Shown in pieces: positions 31,931 to 43,499 of a stretch of 64,000 bases of DNA. Under the pieces are notes generated by a model. The model saw only the letters and a program-made list of their open reading frames with translations. It ran no database searches and was not told the origin of the DNA. The stretch is from NCBI GenBank assembly GCA_022606425.2, contig JAHDVF020001237.1, forward strand, positions 951,001-1,015,000, written 5' to 3'. Origin of the DNA: Lepidostoma basale (Eukaryota; Arthropoda; Insecta; Trichoptera; Lepidostomatidae). Position numbers and translations under genes: made by a program. Position 1 is the first letter of the stretch; each line of letters begins with the position of its first letter.

Positions 31931-33414
31931 TTCAACCTTCTCGAGATGACCAAATCCTTGTTTACTTGACCCATTACTTTAGTAGATACGTTTGCTCACA
32001 CAAGTCCACACGCAGATACTTAAACTTTTCCAAAATTAATATGTATTCTAGTAAAACTCCAACTTAGCGGTTTTGCCAGAAGTCCGAATATATATCTCTT
32101 CCATCACAAATGACAATGTTCGATAGCGGGCAGCATTAATATGATAAATATATATTTATAATAGATATTTGTATGTATAGTTACCTAGATTCGCGTCTGT
32201 AAATATATTCATATTACCTGCAATGTGTGTATGAGGATTTGCGCTAAAATTGAATATTGCCCGTAAATGTGTATCTTTCTAATACCTGTCCCCATAATAG
32301 ATACTCGTGTGTATAATTATTGTGTGTACAATAGATAATATTGGTTGAAAAACATACTTCACGCGACCTCTAGTGTTGATTACCATAAAAACAATGTAAG
32401 CACTTGTTTATGCCGTGTAAATAGACCACGCTGGAATAGATTCTTATATTATCAAATGAATAATATTGTTTTTAATAAATAGTGTTTTAAGTATCGATTG
32501 TGTAATTCTCGAACTATTGAAAGTAATGCAATGAAAGGCCATCAATAAATTATTCAAATATCTAATTATTTAACAACGAATTACTTCAATCAATGAAATC
32601 GTGTTAGTTACACCATTTATAACTCAAGAATGGCTGGACCGATTTTGATGATCTTTGATTTGTTGGATTTGTCTCCGTACCGAATAGCAGAATAACTATT
32701 AAAAAATCGACCCAAGATCCGAGTGCATCCCACCCAGTAAATAAAATAATTTAACAGAAAGTTGTGCAACAACGCTATGTGAATCATTTCGATTCGCTGC
32801 AATAAAGCAAATCTCTTGCAACCATGTGAATTACATTCATATCAATATAATTCAAATACTTTAAATTTGGATTTTTGCATATTTATTGAACTTAATTCAT
32901 TTTGAGTATTCTTTTCACTTAATAAATAACTGAATTTAATTCAACTAATAAGTTAACACAACATTTATTGATTCTGAGGCGGTACGAAGTTCTAGTACGT
33001 TCTGCTAGTTTTAATATAAAATAATGTATAGATGTATTCAATAGATAATATTTTTATTACAGTATTTATAAACTGTATTGTGTTTATCATATGCGGTGAC
33101 AAGTGACTGATTTCCACGTTTCCGTTATTTAATTTATTTTTCCTCTTTATATAAAAAAAAAACATTTCCAAACTCAAGGTTATCAAAGCTACGTTGTATG
33201 TTAAAAACTTTTCGCATTCCGAGATAAAAATTCAACCATAAATGTCGCAGTAAGGTCAACATTTCGGAAAAAAAAATTTTGATTGGATGTGCGGTTGAAA
33301 TATATTTGCTAAAAGAGATATTGAAAAAGTAGTCAAATCAAACATTAAAATTAAATTGATGTAATGTGCACTAAAGTAGTTTTTTTTTAGAGTCGTTATT
33401 TATTTCATCTCGTC
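31931..33414. other. Intergenic; a short common insect repeat near 32620
   Basis: Mostly AT-rich and featureless. TGGCTGGACCGATTTTGATG at 32632 is a string often seen in insect Helitron-type repeats, but no ends are visible, so I do not call an element. Confidence 0.35.
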
Positions 33415-33452
33415 GTATTCACCTTCACGATGTACAACGTGAAGGTGAATAC
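33415..33452. repeat. Perfect 15-bp stem hairpin
   Basis: GTATTCACCTTCACG (33415-33429), an 8-base loop, then the exact inverse CGTGAAGGTGAATAC (33438-33452). The arms do not extend further. Too short for a typical pre-miRNA. Confidence 0.85.
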
Positions 33453-33889
33453 AAAAGAAATGCACTCTCATTTACGCAGAGATACCGCCGTGGGTAAAAA
33501 ATATCTGAGGTTATAATATTACGTTTGAAAATTCATGACGAATATCCGCTTTTTGTTCTTTTATTGAACAATGCATGGCCAACACTGTTTATCTCCATTG
33601 GTTCTGCTTGATGGTACAATACCCACATAGAACAACAAAGCTATTATTATTACTGATTACAGAAATCATAATTCATTTCGCAAGGTAAAGATATTGATAA
33701 TAGGAAGTGTGTATCAGCATTTATTATTCTAATATATTTGTATACGTATCAAGCCGCTCATTTCTCTTGTAAAATAATTATTTTGATCTTCAAAAAACTA
33801 TTTTTCGATAGTATGCTATAAATAACTAAATTTTTTCGCAACTCTCTCGTATTCTATACGTTGACACATTAATGAAATTTTTCTTCCAA

Positions 33890-34270
33890 CATTAATAGGG
33901 TAACCTTATACTTTATACTTTTTTTTAAAAGTCATAGGGACTGAGAGGAGTCCCATCGCTTTCCCGAAGCTGTTATAGGCGGACGTCGCCTTTCGTCAGC
34001 TTCGCTCTATCAATCCCTAGGCCCGCCCCTCGTCCATGCGGGACTCTAGTTACTCGGGTTTTGTGATAAAAAAAAACAAGAGGGATCCAGGCCACATTTA
34101 AACTACCCATTTCCTCTATGTCCCGCCGAAATGTAAATTTATTCAATAAATACAATACAGAAAAATAAAATTCAAAAACAGAGCTACTGAAAACTATCTT
34201 ACGGGTACATAACAGCGGGAGGTCAGGTGAGGAACAGATGAGGCAAATGCGGGCAGGGGAGGTTAGGAAG
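33890..34270. other. Moderately GC-rich stretch, unidentified
   Basis: Two GC-richer segments (33950-34050 and 34200-34260) stand out from AT-rich flanks, and AATAAA-rich DNA lies between. No repeat partner in the window and no convincing ORF. Possibly an old retroelement piece. Confidence 0.25.
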
Positions 34271-34606
34271 GCAATTTTTATATTTAGAACACTTTATACT
34301 GTCCCAATTAAATGTAATATTAAAAAATTGAAGCTATAAATGGTATGAATGTTATAATAATGAGCAAACCTTTTAGACATTTCGAAAGTTTGCCATTATT
34401 TATCTGTTATTATCTGTTATTATTTATCTGCTATTTGACATGCCTAAAATAATGACATTTCTCTTGAATCAAGGATCTTAGAAATTGGTATCATTGGTAT
34501 CGGACCGGCTGGGGGCGTTAATTAACTAATATTTATAATATGTGTAAATTTTGCTTTCAATTAACGAGTCCATTCACTATACTTCAGGTTAAATGTGAAC
34601 ACATTA

Positions 34607-34730
34607 TCGCGAGAAGGGTATTGATACTCATTTACTGGACTTGCAGTGATCGCGGGAAGGGTATTAATACCTTACTGGGCTGGCAGTGATCGCGGGAAGG
34701 GTATTAATACCCGTTTACTGGACTGGTGGT
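34607..34730 (+). repeat. Three-unit minisatellite
   Basis: Units of 40-43 bp each read ATCGCGGGAAGGGTATTAAT, then ACCC, TTTACTGGACTGGCAGTG, with small differences. The first unit is the most diverged. Each unit contains the palindrome GGGTATTAATACCC or a variant. Confidence 0.85.
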
Positions 34731-34884
34731 TTTCGGGGGAATAATAATATAATATAATAAATTGGATAATTTATAGAGCGCCATTTTTATGAATTACTCA
34801 TCTCAAGGGCGCTGTAGAAGATGCTCCGTTTTATCAACGGGATAATAATAATATTAATAATGATAACAAAAATAATAAACATAT

Positions 34885-35143
34885 CTAGTATGAGGGCTGC
34901 ACCTGTTAATTGTTGGACAAAATTAAAGCCAGGAAGGTGCCATTTTTAAGTCTTGTGATTAGGGGTAAAACATACGAATACCGACACCTCATCATTGAGG
35001 GCAAAATAGAAGATCGAGAAGGTGTTGGCAGGAAGCGAATCTTCTGGCTCCATAACATAAGGGACTGGACAGAGATGCCTACTCTCCACTGATAGTCAAC
35101 GTTGGGGGGACCTGACATGACACCGAATGAAGAAGAAGAAGCT
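34885..35143 (+). mobile_element. LINE family D 3' fragment
   Basis: It encodes IKARKVPFLSLVIRGKTYEY, RHLIIEGKIEDREGVGRKRI, FWLHNIRDWTEM and, after a shift, IVNVGGT. The tail is GAAGAAGAAGAAG. It is diverged from the other D copies but colinear. Confidence 0.8.
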
Positions 35144-36414
35144 ATAAGTTGAATTTTGTTAAATGAATTCTGGCAAATAATTTTCGTTTAAACTATTTTA
35201 AAAGCTAGAAGAAAAGAAGTGAGCTCTAGTATTTTTGAAAATAAAAATAAAAACAACGATAATACGTAACCTTATACAGCCACAATTGTAATGGTATTTA
35301 AAAAACAGGATCTACGACTGGTAGTGAATGCTATAATGAGTCAGATGTTAGATTGGGCACAAATAATATGATAATTTAAACCGGCAAAAAGTTATTTTAC
35401 TATTCCGTTAGTAGCACAATGTGTATTTTATAGTTATTTTAAATAAAATACTTTGACTTTTGAATCTGTGTTCCTAACTGTTCAGTTTGTAATAATTGTG
35501 TAATAAACAATAACGACTAACAATAGCAACGTTTACGGTTTACGCAATAAATTGTGGTTTTATTTCCTCAAACAGTCGGCACGGCACTTCCACTGACTGA
35601 CTTATCTTCCGTCACTAGGAAATGTGATTGAAACAACGCAATACTTTAAAGCATTGTTTGTACATGTTTTAAATGCGTTAATTACATTTTTAATTGAAGG
35701 AGTAATAAACATTTAAAAGAGTATATAAAATTAATGATCGTGAAAGTTTTATACACAAAACATCTTTCAACTATTTTGTTTGGAGTAACTTAAGAAATAA
35801 ATGAATGTTGTATGTCTTAAAATATATTAAAACTTCTTTTGTAAGTAGTGTAAGGAGTCCTAGTTTCTAAGCAGTTTTATTACAGCTATTAGGACGCATG
35901 CGTCATATACCTTTCTCTTAACACATTGTTTGCGGAAGCCGCTTAAACCAGTAGGTATTTGCAATACTATCGCTAGAGTTGCAGGAGACGCCAAAATGCG
36001 TTTTATGTAAATTTTTATATGAGGTAAGAAATTGAAAATAGTATTTATATATAATTAATACTTCATATTTACAGTTTTTTTACACAAGGCGTAATTTCGC
36101 AGGGGGTTTAGAAATAAATCTCACTTTATGGCGAGTACGGCAAAATTGAGGTAAAAAACAAAAGGATTAATACGACTCTTTTTACTTCATTATCAATCTT
36201 TCTGGGTAAATAATATTTATTTAGCCTTCACTCACTATTACTAGATATTTTTTTATAAATTATCTTAAATCGGTCACAATTAATAGTTTATTTATTAAAT
36301 GATTTATAAATTTCTCAGATGATTATTAGATTTATCATTAATATCATAGTAACGAAAAAATGGCGCCATACACGACTATAACATCCTCTTTACATATATA
36401 TAATTCTTCTATAA
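35144..36414. other. Intergenic, nothing recognised
   Basis: AT-rich; no supported feature. Confidence 0.45.
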
Positions 36415-36725
36415 GGGCATTTGTAGTTGAATGTCCGATTTTGATAAAAAAAAAATTGTGTGTGTTTGAATGGGTCCCTGGATGGTTAAGATTTACAATT
36501 GGACCCGATAGTTGACCGTTAAAACCTTCTGGGAAGTTAATGAATATTTATTCTTCTGAGAATAATTCATATCTATGTTTTTTTTTATCATAGATGGCGC
36601 TGATGTTGAATTCTGTGGTATATTTGATTTGAGCATGCGCAAATCACTTGCGTTGTAGCGTGACGTAGATTTAAAATTCTAGCTAACGTTCGGGCAGGGC
36701 AAACTCTGTCGGGTCCGCAAGTAAT
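36415..36725 (+). mobile_element. Possible Helitron 3' end
   Basis: The segment ends GTTCGGGCAGGGCAAACTCT, then GTCGGGTCCGCAAGTAATAT. Lepidopteran Helitrons commonly finish in a GC-rich hairpin followed by CTAGT; here the last bases are CAAGT, so the terminus would be mutated. The call rests on memory of that style. There is no second copy in the window and no visible 5' TC end. Confidence 0.3.
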
Positions 36726-37584
36726 ATATATTTTTTTTAAATAAGTTTTTTTTTAAAGTTTAACAATTTGAAAATGTATAGTTTATCATAACAAAGAAAA
36801 TAAAATATTTTGTCCAGGAGGCAACTTTGTCATAAAATCATAGAGAATTCGTTCTTATTGTATTATCTATAAGAAGAATATACAAACAATTGTTTATGTT
36901 TCTTTTTACTTTTAGATATTTCATGTAATGGTTGTGTTCAGTAATACAAGTAAATAACAAAATACGAGAATATTTTATATGAGAAAAAAAACTTTCTAAC
37001 AATCCATTGATCTGGAATATCATGGAATCGATCAGAGTGATAAATTATCTTATTAATGATTAAACGCTGAAACCTATGCCTCTTTCAAATGTCTTGAGAT
37101 GATTTCATATGCAATGAGATTCGATGTATTATCAATCACCGCTGCTTAAAATTAAAACACGATTGAAAAGTTAATTAGTTTCTCGAGTAGGTACGCTAGT
37201 AAAAGTATTAGTTTGTTTCTATTTATCATTGTTGTTATAGCTTCTGAGTAGGTTCTGTAATACGTCATTATTAGGCCGTGCCTTGTGTTTAAAATTTAGT
37301 TCACCCGGTCATGCCATTATAAACAAACTTTTTTTAATGCACGTGAGAAAGTGTTAAGCCATTGAAGCAACAAGCCACACACCTACCTACTATGTTTTTG
37401 TGTTATTTCTTTGAGCGCTTTTAGCTTGGGAACAATATAAGTGCTGACGGAGGAAAATGGCTGACGATCAGAATCTACTGCGGAGAAAATACAACACTGA
37501 AGGAACATTAACTATTTATTAAATGGAACACCGTGAAGTTAATTTCAATATGCTTAATATTGATTAACAAGAATTTATCAATGA

Positions 37585-38065
37585 AAGGGAAAACGGCCGT
37601 TCACAATGGAGTTCTGGTCCCAACCCTAATGTATGGAAGCGAAGAATGGAACTTGCAGAAGAAGGATGAGAGCAGAATTAATGCGATAGAAATGAGGTCC
37701 CTAAGACGTATGTGTGGTAGAACGATATACGACAGAATCTCAAATGCTGATATAAGAAAGGAATGTAGAGCGGAAGAAGGTATTATGAAAGGATCGCTGC
37801 GTTGGTTCGGATATATGGAGCGCATGGATGGAGAAAGAATGATTAAGAAAGTATACGTTAATGATGTAAATGAAGTACGGTTTCAGACCGAGGAAAACAT
37901 GGCATGACCAAATTAATCAAAATTTAATGGTTGGTCATGTTAGAAGTCGGAAGGAAATGAATGTGGAGGAATCTAGAGAGGTGTGCCAGGATAGAGTAAT
38001 GTGGCGATCCATTCTCTCTGCCTACCCCTACGGGGAAACGGCGTGATGGTTTGTTGTTGTTGTTG
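37585..38065 (+). mobile_element. LINE family A copy, (GTT)n subfamily
   Basis: It encodes LSMKGKTAVHNGVLVPTLMY, RINAIEMRSLRRMCGRTIYD, ISNADIRKECRAEEGIMKGS, LRWFGYMERMDGERMIKKVY, then a frameshift and GHVRSRK, CQDRVMWRSILSAYPYGET. The tail is TTTGTTGTTGTTGTTGTTT. The frameshift and a deletion of the NRRAC region disable it. Confidence 0.88.
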
Positions 38066-38111
38066 TTTAATATTGATATTTCATGTTGAATTGTGTAAAA
38101 AAAAAGAGACT

Positions 38112-38513
38112 CACTTATTTATTATTTCTTGAACAATGATGTAAAACTCCTTATTAAATCATTAATACGAATAAAAACGTATGTTTCCTAGAAGTTTTAT
38201 GATAATTTTTTTTTATAATGTTTTAGTAAGGAGAAACGAAACATGTCATTCCCATAAACTATAATAATTCTTATAGAAAGCCGACATTTTATTCGTAATT
38301 AATACGAATGAAAACGTCTTTTTTCGATTAGTTTTATTATATTTTATGTGAATGATGTGTTTCGTATCTCTATGGAATTATGAAATGTATTTGTAACATT
38401 TGATAATGTCTTTGACAGGAGAAACTTGCAATTCTAGATAACAGACGTTTTCAATCGTATTAACAATTTGATATGGAGTTTTACAGCATGGTTCAAGAAA
38501 CAATAAATAAGTT
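38112..38513. repeat. H element, full-length copy with outer terminal repeats
   Basis: The outer ends match as an inverted repeat of about 38 bp: ACTTATTTATTATTTCTTGA at the left and its inverse ending CAATAAATAAGT at the right, each running into GTAAAACTCC. Inside are the familiar TAATACGAATAAAAACG, GTTTTATTATATTTTATG and CGAAACATGTC (38237-38247) blocks in mixed orientations. It lies just right of the LINE A tail. Confidence 0.8.
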
Positions 38514-38689
38514 TTCATTTGTATTAATTAGACAAATTTAATCAATGCAAGTGAAGGTTTTGATAGGATGGTATAGTAAGACACATTTTAAAAATAGAAT
38601 TATTTTTGTTGAGAACCTTTACATTTTAGAGCCAATGGATCTACCTCAAAATCACATTTTCTACATTGTATCCAGCGGACGTCAGATAA

Positions 38690-38770
38690 TTACCTATAAG
38701 AGCTGAACCTGAACCTAGAGCTGAACCTTAGTACGATAGAAGGTCCAAGTCCAAGTTCAAGGATTTATTC
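38690..38770 (+). mobile_element. LINE 3' tail related to 48020-48265
   Basis: AGCTGAACCTTAGTACGATA then GAAGGTCCAAGTCCAAGTTC matches the end AGCTGAACCTCTGTAAGCCA, GAAGATCCAAGTCCAAGTCC at 48210-48260. It is a hexamer-tailed non-LTR end. Confidence 0.65.
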
Positions 38771-39086
38771 CTCCATGATGCGTCAACATCGATTGTTCTA
38801 CACACATGATTAATTTTTAATGTTACAGTGGATTACTGATGTCATCGTGTTTGGAGACCTTGCTAGAAATTTGCATGTTTACTCTTGTTTCTTTTGTTCG
38901 AATTGTTAGATATTTTAAAATGTTATTTGAATATCCTTGTATCTGTATTCAAATGTGTCACATTCATTTACTACATTTATACTATGAAAAATTTAACATG
39001 TTATATAATAGTATATCTAGAAGAAAAACATTTAGTAATACGAGTACATATAAGCATATGATAGAGTGCCAAATACAGTAATAAAA

Positions 39087-39363
39087 AGTGAATGCAGTGC
39101 GAATGAAAGGATTATGTGAAAAATAATGCAAGGAATGTGAACAATTATAAATGGTTTGATACGGAAAGAGTGATCGAAGATATAATGGCAAATATAGTAT
39201 ACGTTAACGATGTGAATGGAGCCAGAAATAGCGGAAGACTGAGGTTTACTTAATTAAATATTAAGTGCTGACCACGCGAGGAGTCGGAGAAATTGAGTAT
39301 GGTAATCCATTCCATGCATGCTGCTTATTCCTTCGAGGAGACGGCGTGATGATTTGTTAGTTT
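39087..39363 (+). mobile_element. LINE family A fragment, degraded
   Basis: The order SRNAVRMKGLC, then WFDTERVIEDIMANIVYVND, VNGARNSGRLR and RRSRRN can be followed through several shifts, ending at GAGGAGACGGCGTGATGATTT. The ancestral protein is recognisable but it is not translatable. Confidence 0.7.
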
Positions 39364-39599
39364 TCGTACTATTTGGTTATTTTAATATTCTGTTCTGCTA
39401 AAAAAAATCACAAATAAAACAATTTATGCCTTTATGACAAGGATATTATAGTAGAAAATGTTTCATTTTTATTAGTTTATTCTCGTACCTTGGATAAAAG
39501 AAAAAACATCTGTTAAAATGTTTTATTTGTATCATAATGAGTATACAGATTTATTCAATCTTTTACGTAACTGGTATTTAAATTATCCACCGAGCTTCG

Positions 39600-39835
39600 T
39601 ATTTTTAAATGGATGCTCCATCTAGTTTGCCGAAAACTCTGCGGATTATACCGTTCCCAAATTAAATACGAAGAACATAAAAGAAGTTTAGTTGGTTCAC
39701 GTTTTCTTCTGACAAAAAATGAAGTCGCGAGGCTGCCTCGTCGCCGCCACCACCGACGCGGCCTTGCCTCCGATCACGCTCGGCTTCGTGCAAACGGCTT
39801 TGTCAACCAACCAGGCCATTTGATATCCTAACTCC
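39600..39835. other. GC-richer patch, unidentified
   Basis: A GC-rich segment near 39725-39800 (CGCCGCCACCACCGACGCGG) with a 72-codon plus frame. No splice signals, repeat partner or motif; kept only as a composition anomaly. Confidence 0.2.
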
Positions 39836-40109
39836 CAACCGCAAGATATTGTTGTATACTACAAACTAATAAAAATAGTGATACCGACAATCGAGTCAGT
39901 TCTAATGTACGTTGTAAATTGAGGGCTGGACATTAAAAAGGAGCCTAGTAACGAAAAAATAAAAAAATAAGTTTTTGATCTCAATTGGTGTTAAACATAA
40001 AGGCCAATAACTGTTCAAGCGTACAAAGTAATTGAATCATAAAATGTAGTTCAAATTTCGCCCTAAAAATGCCACCCTTTGTACATATGTAACAATAACC
40101 AGTTTTTTC

Positions 40110-40360
40110 TCTTTGTAATAACTTCGCCAGCCTGTCTGCATCCACTGCTGGACATAAGCCTCTCCACCCCTACGCCAACCTTTTCGGTCTCTCGCCAGTG
40201 TTCTCCAGAACTTTCCCGCCGTCCGCACTCCGCCGTCCGCCTCCACTTGATTGGCTGTCTCCTGACACTTCTCCGACAGCGACAGCATATATTGTTTTAC
40301 CTACCGCCCGCCAGAACCAACCTGCCTCTGGTAACACCGGTGGGAAGAGCAATTAAGGCA
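40110..40360 (-). mobile_element. LINE family F-like 3' fragment
   Basis: The minus frame encodes KFWRTLARDRKGWRRGGEAY then VQQWMQTGW, the family F end. It also has KTIYAVAVGEVSGDSQSS with a frameshift. The usual (GAT)n tail is missing. Confidence 0.75.
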
Positions 40361-41394
40361 GAAACATACTATTAACACGCCACGCCACCCGATGCCAGCT
40401 TAAACAATAGTGAAGATTTAAAATTTTTACGGAAATATGAAAAATGTTAAAAAAAAAAAAAAAAAAACTGTTAACTGTTTTTGATGATCGTTACGATATT
40501 AATGTAACTCATGATGAATTATATATATTCTAGTATTGAAACCGGTTGTACTTAGTTTGAAATTTAATACACTATTATTATATGTTAAAATTAAAACAAA
40601 TATTTTAGTTAAGTTTAAGATTTGTTAATCAGGAGAAATCTTTTATGAACAACTGAAATTTTACATCTATTTGTATACAGGTATGTTAATATTAAACAAA
40701 AAATTGTTTGATTTACATTGCTTTTAGAACCAGCTGTAGATATATAGTAAGAATAATAAATAGTTGTTCAATATAACAAAAAATATTATAACAATCCATT
40801 CATTTATCTTAGTTTATCGATTCTGAAATTTAATAGTCTATAGAATCTGACTCCACAATGCATGTGTTTTTAAATAAATTTACTTAGAATTATAATGAAA
40901 ACATAAATAAATGTCAGTGCTATGTAATATAACATTGTTAAAACTACATGTCAATAAATGTCTTTGAATGGATTATAAAGAATTCTTATAGTTTCATTTA
41001 AGTTACATGCAAGCACTCCATTATATTATACCTTAAAAACAATAATTCTAATCATATATTGGTACCTACGAGTAAACGGATTCAATTGGTTTTAAAACAA
41101 TAATAATATAAACAATACCACGAAAACCTTTAGTCTGTTTCATTTGATTTAATAGTACGTTAAATTAAATCAAATTATCTTCTGGAAAATTGCGAATATT
41201 TAAAAAAGGCTAATACAGTTTAATTACTCCCATAAAATAGTAGTTGTATAAATAGTTGTTCTTTTTTTTTTATTTAATATATTTATATTCTTATTCTATT
41301 TTCTCCTCGCTTCTTCCCATCACTCGGAGATGTTTATTTTAAATCATTACGCGCCAGCTGTTTCTCTAGTAATCATCTTCTCTCTTAAGCCCTA
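40361..41394. other. Intergenic; poly-A tract
   Basis: AT-rich; an A-run lies at 40450-40468. Nothing recognised. Confidence 0.45.
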
Positions 41395-41475
41395 TGGCAA
41401 AGGTTCGTAAACTTTTCTGGACCACTGCCCCTTTATAAGAAAAAAATCCAACCCCCACCCCTCTACCATAATAGT
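41395..41475 (+). mobile_element. Possible hAT end
   Basis: CAAAGGTTCGTAAACTTTTC resembles the hAT-type terminus seen inverted at 6380, but no partner end or duplication is visible. Confidence 0.3.
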
Positions 41476-41479
41476 TATA

Positions 41480-42040
41480 CCAAATATTAAAACATGGATA
41501 CATTATATGTGTCTGATTATAATCACATAACTGAAATTAAAAATATTATCTAATCAATCTCTAATGATATTTTTTCTGAATTTGCTAACCACCTCATTGA
41601 AAAAAATAATTCATTTAATAAAGATAATGGCGTTGAAATTGTGCATTTTAATAATAGAAATAGAAATTTGAGCAATCTCGAAATTTTAGAAATTAAAAAA
41701 GCCATTAAAAATTAAGAAAATATTATAAATAATCAAATAAATTTAACGTCAAGTCCAATCATTGGTTTATTTCCTTTGTTGTAAGCAATCCTGAACGCCA
41801 ATAAGAACTTCAAATTATTATTTTAAATTGGATCATAATATTTGTTATAACGAAATCATAAACGTTCCAAAATAAATCTTTATAAAATCTGTCAGATCAT
41901 GTAAACAATTTCATAATATTTTAAATATGTATCTTTATAATATGTATCACTGAAGGACTGGTTGTCCGAAACATGTCTATGTTTTTTTTTAAATGTAAGT
42001 TTTGTATATACAAAGTATTATATATAAAAAAAATATATAT
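41480..42040 (+). pseudogene. Penelope-like element 3' fragment, copy 1
   Basis: The frame reads DIFSEFANHLIEKNNSFNKD then NGVEIVHFNNRNRNLSNLEI, LEIKKAIKN and a stop, then INLTSSPIIGL. This is the C-terminal end of Penelope-type proteins, after the GIY-YIG domain. The tail follows: ATCACTGAAGGACTGGTTGT, CCGAAACATGTC (11-mer 41967-41977) and a TATATACAAAGTA block. The copy at 43500-44235 matches over about 480 bp in inverse orientation. Stops and shifts make it inactive. Confidence 0.75.
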
Positions 42041-43185
42041 ACATTTTAATTCATATAGTTTTTTCGTAAATATAGTATTTTCAAAGTATTTCATTGTTAT
42101 TTATTAAAATACATAGGCCACAGCCACCCTCCTTGACTCTTCAACGCTCCCCATTTACCTCTGGATTCGCTATCTTCCTTGTTGAAGACTCCAGCGTTCC
42201 CTGGGAGGCGATGTCGCTTGTTGGGATATTATGACCGAGAGTCTTCTGTCTCTGTCCTTCTGCACATTCGTCTGTCAGGTGGTTTAGGGTCTTTTACTCC
42301 TTCTATTCTTAGTAGCCACGGAAATATACTCATTCACGACATGGTCGTTGTGTATTTTATTTAGTTACCGTACCACCGGAGCCTTGATTCTGATATATAT
42401 TTTTTGTGAAATGAAACTTCCCTTCACACATTCGATTCAACCATCGCTGCATTCTGTCGTATGGAGTTCCACTTCTTTTTAAAAAATGTATTCCGGTGTA
42501 GAATTAGAATACATGTAGTTTTTACGATCATTTACAAATAACAATTTATTAGCTATTGCGAGTTTTTAATTGGGTCTAAAATTTGAACTTTAGAACAAAC
42601 TGTGTTCCATATAGGCAAATTGAGGCCTCAATACATTACTTCCCACAACAAAAGATTTTCATCTTACAAGTGTGATGATGAAAAAATGAGTCACGCGCGT
42701 CTTCCAAGAGCCTTGATATACATAACTTATGTTATTATGTAGGGACGTGGATCATTAACAGTGTGTAGTGCCTATTGTATTAAGGTGTACGTAAAGATTA
42801 CGAAAAATACTTATTTTTAAAGGTATTCTTTAGAGACTTACTCGTGTCTGCAATTATTTAACTTTGGCATTACTGAGCTATTGAGATATAAGCCTATTAT
42901 TGTCTTAACAGCCTGGCGAATATGCAAATAATAAAGAATTTTTGGTACTGTAGGCAGATGTAAACCTACGTATATTGATTTATAAACAATGTAAATGGTG
43001 TACAGCGAATTTTTAATATATTTACACCAGTGACGTCAACCTGCATGTGTATGTCAGATAAAAAGTATTTGTATCCCCGTTTGTTTTTATTGGCAGCGTC
43101 TATAATTTGGGTTCATAGTGCATTATTAATTTGTTCTATTATAGGTTTCACGTGTTTAAAAATAATTTACAAAAAAATAAACAGA
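42041..43185. other. DNA between the two Penelope fragments
   Basis: The 42110-42300 part is GC-richer and has a 61-codon frame without pattern. The rest is AT-rich. No further feature. Confidence 0.4.
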
Positions 43186-43396
43186 ACCTGGTTGTGGCAC
43201 GATCAAATCAATCAAATATTAAATGTCGGGCACGTGAGGTGTCGGAGAAATCGACGTGCGTGTATAACACGATGTTTCTATGAATGATAAGGCATCGAGA
43301 AAAGTATGTCAGGAAATAACAGTGTGGCAACCCATTCTTTCTGCCTCTCCTTCGGAAAGACGGTGCCAAGGTTATTTAGTTAGTTTGATTAGTTAA
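43186..43396 (+). mobile_element. LINE family A 3' fragment
   Basis: It encodes WHDQINQILNVGHVRCRRNR then RACITRC, breaks, and resumes with CQEITVWQPILSASPSE. The tail is TTATTTAGTTAGTTTGATTA. It sits between the two Penelope fragments. Confidence 0.85.
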
Positions 43397-43499
43397 TGTG
43401 AGTAGATTATCACGCTTGGAAGTATTATATTTCTTGGGATCCTAGGTGTGTGCATGTTAAGTGGTATCCTTTTCGACCGAAGCTTTGAAAATCGTTGCA

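Noticed and set aside
36415..36725. Firm Helitron call
   Set aside because: No second copy and no canonical CTRRT end; kept only at low confidence.
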